Shown piece by piece: positions 50,424 through 58,879 of a DNA stretch of 64,000 nt. The stretch's first letter is position 1. Each line of letters starts with the position of its first letter. The DNA comes from CAIJMU01 sp035530275. GTDB taxonomy: Bacteria; Spirochaetota; Spirochaetia; Treponematales; Rectinemataceae. Both the position numbers and the translations under genes were made by a program. The stretch covers positions 372,001-436,000 of the forward strand of contig DATKVC010000015.1 of assembly GCA_035530275.1 (NCBI GenBank). The letters are read 5' to 3'. Below the pieces are notes generated by a model. It saw only the letters and a program-made list of their open reading frames with translations. It did not search any database and was not told the origin of the DNA.

Positions 50424-50822
50424 CTATTTTTCCAGCCCGAACTGGTTGATGATCCGCGTGCGGTAGGCAGCTATTTCCTTGCCGAGCTTCTGGAGGGTGT
50501 CGATCTTTTCCTTGATGGTGGCCAAGTGGGTGTCGAGGAGCTCGATGAGGCGAGGCATGATCTTGTCGGGGATCTTCTGCTCGCGGTCGAACATGTCGGC
50601 GAGTTCCTTCATTTCCTCGAGGCTGAGGCCGAGGGTTTTGAGCCTGAGGACGAATTTGAAGCGGATGATGTCCGCCTTGTCGTAGTAGCGGACCCGCCCC
50701 TCCGTTCGTTTGGGAGGCTCGACGAGGCCGAGCTTTTCGTAGAGGCGTATGGTCCTCGTCGTGATGCCGAGAGCCTCGGCGAGATCGCTGATCATGAGGC
50801 GTTCTTCGTTGCTCAATCGCAT
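50424..50822 (-). CDS. MerR-family transcriptional regulator of fatty-acid oxidation genes
   Basis: About 132 residues from ATG 50822; the longer frame crosses its own promoter. Winged helix ISDLAEALGITTRTIRLYEKLGLVEPPKRTEGRVRYYDKADIIRFKFVLRLKTLGLSLEEMKELAD, then a coiled-coil dimerisation helix (LIELLDTHLATIKEKIDTLQKLGKEIAAY). No effector domain or Cys ligands, similar in layout to acyl-CoA-responsive MerR regulators such as LiuR. It is divergent from etfB with a TTGAC-N6-GTCAA palindrome between, and the same palindrome recurs before the acyl-CoA synthetase gene. Confidence 0.9.
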   Translation of the reverse strand: MRLSNEERLMISDLAEALGITTRTIRLYEKLGLVEPPKRTEGRVRYYDKADIIRFKFVLRLKTLGLSLEEMKELADMFDREQKIPDKIMPRLIELLDTHLATIKEKIDTLQKLGKEIAAYRTRIINQFGLEK

Positions 50823-50873
50823 GCTGCCCTCGTTCCGGCGACCCCTGGCGGCGCCGACTACAGTATTTTGATA

Positions 50874-50913
50874 CTTGACATGCGCGTCAAGTAGGATAAT
50901 GCTGCATGTCAAG
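50874..50913. promoter_or_regulatory. MerR operator 1 between merR and etfB
   Basis: Perfect inverted repeat CTTGAC (50874-50879), N6, GTCAAG (50886-50891), with a third half-site GCATGTCAAG at 50904-50913 that is the reverse complement of CTTGACATGC. On the minus strand TTGACG, 17 bp, AATACT forms a promoter for merR; the plus-strand promoter for etfB probably uses the same TTGACA. The core is repeated at 53153-53170. Confidence 0.75.
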
Positions 50914-50974
50914 CGAAGGTCGAGGGCGGCATGGATCGCCCGATCTTCCAACAATGAGGCCGGAGGGGAGCGAA

Positions 50975-51751
50975 ATGAAACTCCTTGTGTGCGTGAAACA
51001 GGTGGCCGATCTCGAGTCGAGGTTCAAGCCCAACGCGGCGGGAACCTGGTACGACGAGGCCGACGTCGCCTTCAGGATGAACGAGTATGACGAGTACGCC
51101 GTCGAAGAGGCGGTGCGGCTCAAGGAAAAACTCGGTGGCGAGCCGGATCTTACCGTCATTTCCATCGGGCCCGAGCGGGTCGGGGAGGCCATCAAGAAGG
51201 CTCTCGCCATGGGTTGCGACCGGGGAGTGCATGTCCTCGACCCTGACGCCGCCTCGAAGGATCCCTCGCAGATCGCCGCGATAATCGCTGCCTTCGCCAA
51301 GGACAAAGGCTTCGACCTCGTGTTCACCGGCATGCAATCGCAGGACCGGGGCTCCGCGCAGGTCGGCCTCCTCGTGGCCGAACGCCTCGGCATAGCGGCC
51401 CTCAGCACGATGGTAGCCTTCGAGTGGGCCGACGGCGTCATCGCGGCCAAGCGCGAACTCGAGGGCGGCATCAAGGCGCGCGTGAAGCTCAGGCCACCAG
51501 CCCTCCTCACCTGCCAGCTCGGACTCAACGTTCCGCGCTATCCGACCCTTCCCAATATAATGAAGGCGAAGAAAAAGGAACTTCTCGTCCTGCCCGTCGC
51601 CGACCTCCTTTCGGAAGGGGCCAAGGCGGTCACCCAGAAGTTCTACGCCCCCGCTCGCAAGGGCGGCGGGCTCGTGCTCGAGGGCGACACGGCCGATCTC
51701 GTGGACAAGACGATTGCGATTCTCAAGGAAAAGACGGGGGTGCTGCGATGA
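50975..51751 (+). CDS. etfB: Electron transfer flavoprotein subunit beta
   Basis: 258 residues from ATG 50975 (RBS GGAGGGGAG). EtfB N-terminus MKLLVCVKQVADLESRFK, EYDEYAVEEAVRLKE and the GMQSQDRGSAQVGLLVAERLGIAALSTM signature for the AMP-binding region are present. Accepts electrons from acyl-CoA dehydrogenase as the heterodimer with EtfA. First gene after the MerR operator, translationally coupled to etfA. Confidence 0.95.
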   Translation: MKLLVCVKQVADLESRFKPNAAGTWYDEADVAFRMNEYDEYAVEEAVRLKEKLGGEPDLTVISIGPERVGEAIKKALAMGCDRGVHVLDPDAASKDPSQIAAIIAAFAKDKGFDLVFTGMQSQDRGSAQVGLLVAERLGIAALSTMVAFEWADGVIAAKRELEGGIKARVKLRPPALLTCQLGLNVPRYPTLPNIMKAKKKELLVLPVADLLSEGAKAVTQKFYAPARKGGGLVLEGDTADLVDKTIAILKEKTGVLR

Positions 51752-52659
51752 AGGTCCTGCTTGTCGGCGAATACCGCGAGGGCAAGGTCCTCGATGCCAC
51801 CTGGGAATTATTCGGCTACGCGGCGAAGGCCGGGGCCGAAGCCGTTTTATTCCTCGTCGGCGATCCGGCGAATCCGCCAACCTGCGGAGCCAAGCTCCTC
51901 CTCGCCGACATCGCGAAGGCGGGCGAGTACAATCCCGAGCTCCACAAGAAGCTCGTCCTCGACGCCGTCGCGGCCGAATCGCCCGACCAGGTCGTATTTT
52001 GTCATAGTTCCTACGGTTGGGATCTCGCGCCCCGCGTCGCCTCTGCACTCGAAGCGGCCCAGGTTTCCGAGATCATCGGGCTTTCGGATGGCGGCTTCGA
52101 GCTGGGTTCCTGCAACGCCAAGATGCGCAGGCTCGTGAAGCCCTCGACACCGAAGGTGGTCGTGACCATCCAGGGCGGAGCCTTCCCCGCGGCCAAACCC
52201 GAGGGCAGCCCCGCGCTGTCGATCGTCTCATCCGAGGCGCCGTCGCGGATCGAGTTCCTCGGCTACGATCCGCCGGAGAAGAAGGACGTGGATCTCGCGA
52301 AGGCCGAGATCATCGTGAGCGCCGGCCGCGGCATCGGCAAGAAGGACAACGTGGCCATGATCGCCGCCCTCGCGAAGGCCCTCGGCGGCGAACTCGGCGC
52401 GAGTCGGCCCGTCGTCGACGCCGGTTGGGTCGAGCAGAGCCATCAGGTCGGCACCACCGGCCAGACGGTCTCGCCCAAGCTCTACGTGGCCTGCGGCATT
52501 TCGGGCGCGATCCAGCATCTCGCGGGAATGAAGAAGTCGGATTTCGTGCTCGCGATCAACAAGGACAAGGACGCCCCGATAGGGGAGGTGGCCGACGTCC
52601 TCGTAGTCACCGATCTTCTCCAGTTCGTGCCAGCACTGACGGCCAAGCTCGCAAAGTAG
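51748..52659 (+). CDS. etfA: Electron transfer flavoprotein subunit alpha
   Basis: 303 residues, ATGA overlap with etfB. C-terminal FAD domain: AEIIVSAGRGIGKKDNVAMIAALAKALGGELGASRPVVDAGWVEQSHQVGTTGQTVSPKLYVACGISGAIQHLAGMKKSDFVLAINKDKDAPIGEVADVLVVTDLLQFVPAL, the diagnostic EtfA block. N-terminal domain complete. Carries the redox FAD and hands electrons to a quinone or other acceptor; the dehydrogenase that takes them (e.g. ETF-QO) is not in the window. A hairpin follows the stop. Confidence 0.95.
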   Translation: MKVLLVGEYREGKVLDATWELFGYAAKAGAEAVLFLVGDPANPPTCGAKLLLADIAKAGEYNPELHKKLVLDAVAAESPDQVVFCHSSYGWDLAPRVASALEAAQVSEIIGLSDGGFELGSCNAKMRRLVKPSTPKVVVTIQGGAFPAAKPEGSPALSIVSSEAPSRIEFLGYDPPEKKDVDLAKAEIIVSAGRGIGKKDNVAMIAALAKALGGELGASRPVVDAGWVEQSHQVGTTGQTVSPKLYVACGISGAIQHLAGMKKSDFVLAINKDKDAPIGEVADVLVVTDLLQFVPALTAKLAK

Positions 52660-52673
52660 GGATCGCGCATCAA

Positions 52674-52703
52674 GAAGCGGGGCGGCGATCGTCGCCCCGC
52701 TTC
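52674..52703 (+). terminator. Hairpin after etfA
   Basis: GAAGCGGGGCG (52674-52684) pairs with CGCCCCGCTTC (52693-52703), 11 bp, loop GCGATCGT. Only a weak T-containing tract follows, but its place between etfA and the convergent SCP2 gene fits a bidirectional terminator. Confidence 0.65.
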
Positions 52704-52750
52704 GCCCTCGTTTCGCGGCGCCGGGGCGCCGACATGGAGTCCGGCTTCTG

Positions 52751-53059
52751 TCAGCTCTTGCCGAAGGCCTCGAGGAATTGCTGCAGGAGCTGGGGCGCGT
52801 TCGACTTGATCTTGCCCGACATGAAGTCCATCGGGCCGGGGCGATAGCCCTGGTCCCAGATCCTCGCCAGGAATTCCTCGCTCGTCTTGCAGACGCAATC
52901 GGCGGCCTCGACGGTCTTGCCCTCGGCCACCGCGCAGCCGTCGGGCCCGAGGGTCACGGTCTTCTTCGTCTCGGCGACGGAAAAATAGAATGTAGTAACA
53001 GTACTGAAGATTCCTTTCCGGTACGACGCCGGAAGCGCGGCGAACAACTCGTCTGTCAT
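52751..53059 (-). CDS. SCP2 sterol-transfer-like protein
   Basis: 102 residues from ATG 53059 (GGAGGACGAG precedes). SCP2 fold: TFYFSVAETKKTVTLGPDGCAVAEGKTVEAADCVCKTSEEFLARIWDQGYRPGPMDFMSGKIKSNAPQLLQQFLEAFGKS. Bacterial single-domain SCP2 proteins bind acyl-CoA or lipids. Divergent from the acyl-CoA synthetase gene with the second MerR site in between, so it is probably co-regulated with beta-oxidation, perhaps as an acyl carrier. Confidence 0.85.
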   Translation of the reverse strand: MTDELFAALPASYRKGIFSTVTTFYFSVAETKKTVTLGPDGCAVAEGKTVEAADCVCKTSEEFLARIWDQGYRPGPMDFMSGKIKSNAPQLLQQFLEAFGKS

Positions 53060-53152
53060 CTCGTCCTCCAAAGCTGGCATCGTATTCGCGCTTCGCGAAT
53101 GGGTCAATCGAGAATCGCCTAGTTCGCTAAATAATTAGCGATTCGAATTAAA

Positions 53153-53170
53153 CTTGACATGTGCGTCAAC
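53153..53170. promoter_or_regulatory. MerR operator 2 between SCP2 and acyl-CoA synthetase genes
   Basis: CTTGAC (53153-53158), ATGTGC, GTCAAC (53165-53170): 16 of 18 positions match operator 1. TTGACA with TATTGA 17 bp downstream (53177-53182) may be the synthetase promoter. It is 94 bp from the SCP2 start and 118 bp from the synthetase start. Confidence 0.75.
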
Positions 53171-53287
53171 GTCACGTATTGATAAAGCAACGACTGTAGG
53201 GACTTCGGGCGGTTCAATTCGATGACATTTCGGCCGCGAGTGTCGGGCTGAAATAATCTCGCGCCACGAATGTGGGCAGGAGGCCAG

Positions 53288-55201
53288 ATGAACGACATAC
53301 CCTGGAAATCGGTGCCGGACATGCTCCGCGATCACGCGACGACCTTCGCCGACCACCTGGCCCTGCGCTATCGGCGCCAGGGTAAGCTCCAATTGCTCAA
53401 ATATCCTCAGCTCTATGAACGTGCCCTCATGGTGGCGCGGGGGCTGCGCAAATTCGGCATCAAGAGCGGAGACCGGGTCGCCATCCTCTCGGAGAATCGC
53501 GCGGGCTGGGTCATCGCCGACCTCGGGATCCTGAGTCTCGGCGCTGTCACCGTGCCCATCTATGCCACGAGCACGCCCGAGCAGATCGAGTACATGCTCC
53601 GCAATTCCGGGGCGAAGTTCATCTTCGTTTCGGGCAAGTTCCAATACGCGAAGCTGCTCAAGATCCGCAATGCCATCCCCGAGGTATTCCAGGTCTCCTC
53701 CTTCGAGCGCTTCATCGGCGATCCTACGCTTCCCGTATGCCACTTCTACACCCTCTCGGAGATCGACGACCCGATCACGAGCGAGGAGAAGAAGGAACTC
53801 GAGGCGGAGATCGACAAGGTTGGGCCGGATGATCTTCTCACCCTCATCTACACCTCGGGGACCACCGGCGTGCCGAAGGGCGTCATGCTCAGCCATCGCA
53901 ACGCGATGTACGGAGCTTATCAGGGCGGCATCAAGACCGGCATGATCCGCAACGATGACACGATGTTGAGTTTCCTTCCGATGAGCCACGTCTTCGAGCG
54001 CGTCGACGGCTACTACACGACGATGATCAACGGCTGCGAACTCACCTTCGCCGACTCGATAGAGAAGGTTCCCGAGAACATGATCGAGTACCAGCCGACC
54101 GTCATGGTCTCGGTGCCCAGGCTCTTCGAGAAGGCCTATTCGCGCATCTTCGAGACCGTGCATGAGATGTCCGTGCTCAAGCGCTGGATCTTCCACAAAT
54201 CGGTCGCCGCCGGACGCAACTTCGTCGAATACAAATACGTGAAGCAGGCGAAGGTACCCGCGGGCGTCGCCTTCGGCAATTGGCTCGGCGAGGTGCTCGT
54301 GTTCAAGAAGCTCCGCGCGAGGCTGGGCGGCACCCTGCGCGCCTTCATCTCGGGTGGCGCTCCCCTCGATCGCAGCATCAACGAATTCTTCTGGGCCATC
54401 GGCGTCCCCGTCCTCGAGGGCTACGGCCTCACCGAGACGAGCGCCGGAATCTGCATCAACAATCTGAAGCAGCTGCGCTTCGGCTCGGTCGGCACCGCCT
54501 TCGACGGCATGGAGTTCAAGACCGACGTCGACGGCGAGATCCTCGTGCGCGGTCCGGCCGTCACCAGCGGCTATTGGAACGACCCCGTCGCGACGGCCGA
54601 GGCCTTCACCGACGGCTGGTTCCGCACGGGCGACATCGGCAAGATCGAGGACGGCTACATCTACATCACGGACCGCAAGAAGGAACTCATCATCACCGCG
54701 GGCGGCAAGAACATCGCTCCCCAGCCCATCGAGAACCTTCTCAAGCTGGACAAGTACATCTCCCAAGCCTTCGTATTCGGCGACAGGAAGCCCTTCCTCA
54801 CGGCGCTCATCGTTCCGAATTTCGACAGGCTCGTGGAGTTCGCGAGGGAACATCATATCAATTACCTCGATATGGAAGACCTCGTGATGAACGAGCCGGT
54901 GGAAGAGCTTATCGAGAAACGCATCGCCGAGGTCAACGCCAAGCTGGCGAGGTGGGAGACCATCAAGCGCTTCATCGTCCTGCCGAGGGACTTCACCATC
55001 GAGGGCGGCGAGCTCACGCCCACCCTCAAGCTCAAGCGCAAGGTCATCGTCGAGAAATATTCCGAGAAGATCGACGGGATGTACGCCGACTCCTGGCACT
55101 CGAGGAGCGTCGGCAATGGAAACGGAAACGGAAACGGAAACGGAAACGGCGCGACCAACGGGGCTCCCGAGGGCGAGGCCAAGCATGAAGGTCGGCAATG
55201 A
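53288..55201 (+). CDS. fadD: Long-chain fatty acid-CoA ligase (AMP-binding)
   Basis: About 637 residues from ATG 53288 (RBS AGGAGG). ANL superfamily: P-loop LIYTSGTTGVPKGVMLSH, LEGYGLTETSAGIC, GWFRTGDIGKIEDGYIYITDRKKELIITAGGKNIAPQPIEN with the catalytic hinge region, and C-terminal domain. The length and the LPMSHVFERVDGYYTTMINGCELTFADS segment match FACL/long-chain enzymes. Activates fatty acids to acyl-CoA. The extreme C-terminus is an NG repeat encoded by a hexanucleotide array. Predicted under MerR control. Confidence 0.94.
   Translation: MNDIPWKSVPDMLRDHATTFADHLALRYRRQGKLQLLKYPQLYERALMVARGLRKFGIKSGDRVAILSENRAGWVIADLGILSLGAVTVPIYATSTPEQIEYMLRNSGAKFIFVSGKFQYAKLLKIRNAIPEVFQVSSFERFIGDPTLPVCHFYTLSEIDDPITSEEKKELEAEIDKVGPDDLLTLIYTSGTTGVPKGVMLSHRNAMYGAYQGGIKTGMIRNDDTMLSFLPMSHVFERVDGYYTTMINGCELTFADSIEKVPENMIEYQPTVMVSVPRLFEKAYSRIFETVHEMSVLKRWIFHKSVAAGRNFVEYKYVKQAKVPAGVAFGNWLGEVLVFKKLRARLGGTLRAFISGGAPLDRSINEFFWAIGVPVLEGYGLTETSAGICINNLKQLRFGSVGTAFDGMEFKTDVDGEILVRGPAVTSGYWNDPVATAEAFTDGWFRTGDIGKIEDGYIYITDRKKELIITAGGKNIAPQPIENLLKLDKYISQAFVFGDRKPFLTALIVPNFDRLVEFAREHHINYLDMEDLVMNEPVEELIEKRIAEVNAKLARWETIKRFIVLPRDFTIEGGELTPTLKLKRKVIVEKYSEKIDGMYADSWHSRSVGNGNGNGNGNGNGATNGAPEGEAKHEGRQ
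55112..55149 (+). repeat. Hexanucleotide GGAAAC array in fadD
   Basis: Five exact copies of GGAAAC at 55118-55147, preceded by a degenerate GGCAAT copy and followed by GG. In frame it encodes Asn-Gly repeats near the acyl-CoA synthetase C-terminus. Length changes would add or remove two residues without shifting the frame. Confidence 0.9.
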
Positions 55202-55220
55202 ACGAGGCTATAGGAAATCG

Positions 55221-55238
55221 CCCGCGCGCTGGCGCGGG
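55221..55238 (+). other. Intercistronic hairpin fadD-fadN
   Basis: CCCGCGC (55221-55227) pairs with GCGCGGG (55232-55238), loop GCTG, in the 52-bp gap before fadN and 5 bp before the GGAGG of its RBS. It may affect fadN translation or mRNA stability. Confidence 0.5.
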
Positions 55239-55253
55239 ATCGGAGGATCGTAG

Positions 55254-57641
55254 ATGAGACAGATCAACAAGGTGGCCGTCCTCGGGGCGGGCGTCATGGG
55301 AGCGACGATCGCGGCCCACCTCGCGAACGCGGGCATCCGCGTGCTTCTTCTCGACATCGTGCCGCGAGAGCCGAATGACGCAGAAAAAGCGGCCGGGCTC
55401 GGGCTGTCGGACAAACTAGTGAGGAACCGGATCGCCGCTGCCGGGCTCGAGGCTCTCCAGAAGGCCTCGCCCGCGGCCTTCTTCGTCCCGGCCTACGCCT
55501 CCTTCATCGAGGTCGGCAACTTCGAGGATGACGCGGCCAAGCTCAAGGACTGCGACTGGGTGGTCGAAGTTGTCGTCGAGAACATGGACATCAAGAAGAA
55601 GCTCCTGACAGGAACGATCATACCCAACCTGGGCCCCGACGCGGTGCTTTCGTCCAACACGAGCGGCCTGTCCATCAACGAAATGGCGAAGACCCTGCCG
55701 GTGGAGATGCGGAAGCGCTTCCTCGTGACGCACTTCTTCAATCCGCCGCGCTACATGCGCCTCCTCGAGATCGTGCCCTGCGCCGAGACCGATCCCGCAG
55801 TCGTCGACTTCATGGCCTCCTTCATCGCGAAGCGGCTCGGCAAGGGCATCGTCTACGCGAAGGACACGCCCAACTTCATCGCCAACCGCATCGGCGTCTA
55901 CGCCATCGCGAGCTGCATCAAGCACATGGTCGACATGGACATGAACGTCGAGGAGGTCGACGCCATCGCCGGCCCCGCGACGGGGCGGCCCAAGAGCGCG
56001 GCCTTCCGTACAACAGACTTGGTCGGTCTCGACACCATGAAGCATGTCGCCGACAACTCCTTCGAGCTCCTTCCCGGCGACGACGAGCGCGACATCTTCA
56101 AGCTGCCCGCCTTCGTCGGCGACATGGTTTCCAAGGGTCTTCTCGGCAACAAGACGAAGAAGGGCTTCTTCCGCAAGGACAAGAGCCCCGAGGGCGACAA
56201 GTACTTCTACTACGACTGGAAGAAGGGCGAGTACGTCGCGTCGGGCCGTCCCAAGTTCGCCTCCCTCGAGGCGGCCAAGCCCATCGAGGATGTCGGACAG
56301 CGCATCGTCGCCGTCATCAACGGCAGCGACAAGGCCTCCGACTTCGCCTGGCGCAACATCCGCGACACCCTCCTCTACACCTGGAAGCGCCGCGCCGAGA
56401 TCGCCGACGATGTCGTGAACATCGACAACGGCATGAAGTGGGGCTTCAATTGGGACCTCGGCCCCTTCGAGATGCTCGACGCCATCGGGGTTGCCGCCTT
56501 CGTCGCAAGGGCCGAGAAGGACGGAGTCAAGGTTCCGGCAGACCTCAAGGAAGTCCCCGGCTTCTACCGCTTCGAGGGCGGGAAACAACAGTATTGGTGC
56601 TTCCTTTCCAAGACCTGGAAGCAGGTCCCCCGCCCCGCCGAATGGATCTCCCTCGGCGCCATCGAGAGGACGGGTGGGGTAGTCGAGCGCAACGCAGGGG
56701 CCTCCGTGCTCGACCTGGGCGACGGTGTCTTCTGCCTCGAGTACCACACCAAGATGAACGCCATCGGCAACGAAACTCTCGCGATGGTGCACAAGGCCGT
56801 CCGACGCGCCCAGGAGGACGGCATCGGCCTCGTCGTCGCCAACGAGGGCAAGACCTTCTCGGCTGGCGCCAATCTCGCGCTGATGGCCATGGGCATAGCC
56901 GAGGGCGAATTCGACGAGATCGGCATGACGATCAAGGCCTTCCAGAAGGCGATGATGGCTTTCAAGTACTCGCCCATTCCCGTCGTCGCCGCGCCTCACC
57001 AAATGGCCCTCGGCGGCGGCTGCGAGACCTGCCTTCACGCCGACGGCATCGTCGCCTCGGCCGAGACCTACATGGGCCTCGTCGAGCTCGGCGTCGGCCT
57101 CCTCCCAGCGGGCGGCGGCACCAAGGAGATGGCGGTGCGCGCCATCCAGCTCGCCGAGCGCAACGAGACCGACGTCCAGCCCTTCATCTTCAAGAACTTC
57201 ATGAACATCGCGATGGCCAAGGTGAGCATGTCGGGCGCCGAGCTCTTCGACCTCGGCTACATGCGACAGGGCGACGCGATCTCGATGGACCCCGACAGGC
57301 GCATCCACGACGCCAAGCAGCGCGTCATCGCGATGGCGGCCACCTACCGCCCCGCTTCGCCCCTGGTCGATCTCAAGGCCCCGGGACGCAGCATCGCGGC
57401 GAGCATCAAGAGCCAGATCTGGAACATGAAAATGGGCGGCTTCATCTCCGAGTACGACGAGTACCTCGCGAACGGCGTCGCGGACGTCATCTGCGGCGGC
57501 GACGTGCCGGCCGGAACCCTGATCACCGAGGAATACCTCCTCGAACTCGAGCGCGAGGCCTTCTTGAGGTTCTGCGGGCAGAAGAAGACCCTCGAGCGCA
57601 TCCAGTACATGCTCAAGAAGGGCAAGCCCCTCCGCAATTAG
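55254..57641 (+). CDS. fadN: 3-hydroxyacyl-CoA dehydrogenase/enoyl-CoA hydratase fusion (FadN type)
   Basis: 795 residues. Order dehydrogenase then hydratase, as in Bacillus FadN, not the E. coli FadB order. NAD-binding VAVLGAGVMGATIAAHLANAGIRVLLLDI, HAD core VLSSNTSGLSINEMAKTLP, catalytic His in RFLVTHFFNPPRYMRLLEIVP, GKGIVYAKDTPNFIANRIG; second HAD_C domain about 300-400. Crotonase part from about 490: FSAGANLALMAMGIAEGEF, VVAAPHQMALGGGCETCLHADGIVASAETYMGLVELGVGLLPAGGGTKEM. Performs steps two and three of beta-oxidation. RBS GGAGG before ATG 55254. Confidence 0.94.
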   Translation: MRQINKVAVLGAGVMGATIAAHLANAGIRVLLLDIVPREPNDAEKAAGLGLSDKLVRNRIAAAGLEALQKASPAAFFVPAYASFIEVGNFEDDAAKLKDCDWVVEVVVENMDIKKKLLTGTIIPNLGPDAVLSSNTSGLSINEMAKTLPVEMRKRFLVTHFFNPPRYMRLLEIVPCAETDPAVVDFMASFIAKRLGKGIVYAKDTPNFIANRIGVYAIASCIKHMVDMDMNVEEVDAIAGPATGRPKSAAFRTTDLVGLDTMKHVADNSFELLPGDDERDIFKLPAFVGDMVSKGLLGNKTKKGFFRKDKSPEGDKYFYYDWKKGEYVASGRPKFASLEAAKPIEDVGQRIVAVINGSDKASDFAWRNIRDTLLYTWKRRAEIADDVVNIDNGMKWGFNWDLGPFEMLDAIGVAAFVARAEKDGVKVPADLKEVPGFYRFEGGKQQYWCFLSKTWKQVPRPAEWISLGAIERTGGVVERNAGASVLDLGDGVFCLEYHTKMNAIGNETLAMVHKAVRRAQEDGIGLVVANEGKTFSAGANLALMAMGIAEGEFDEIGMTIKAFQKAMMAFKYSPIPVVAAPHQMALGGGCETCLHADGIVASAETYMGLVELGVGLLPAGGGTKEMAVRAIQLAERNETDVQPFIFKNFMNIAMAKVSMSGAELFDLGYMRQGDAISMDPDRRIHDAKQRVIAMAATYRPASPLVDLKAPGRSIAASIKSQIWNMKMGGFISEYDEYLANGVADVICGGDVPAGTLITEEYLLELEREAFLRFCGQKKTLERIQYMLKKGKPLRN

Positions 57642-57685
57642 GCGGGCGATCTCATGGCAATTGCGATCAATAACGGAGGAAGTTG

Positions 57686-58858
<1,173 letters not shown>

Positions 58859-58879
58859 AAAGATAAGGAAGGAAACGAT

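Noticed and set aside
53135..55198. 687-codon minus-strand open frame opposite the acyl-CoA synthetase
   Set aside because: Antisense shadow; crosses the MerR operator and promoter region.
55416..57308. 630-codon minus-strand open frame opposite fadN
   Set aside because: Antisense shadow with low-complexity His/Asp/Val composition.
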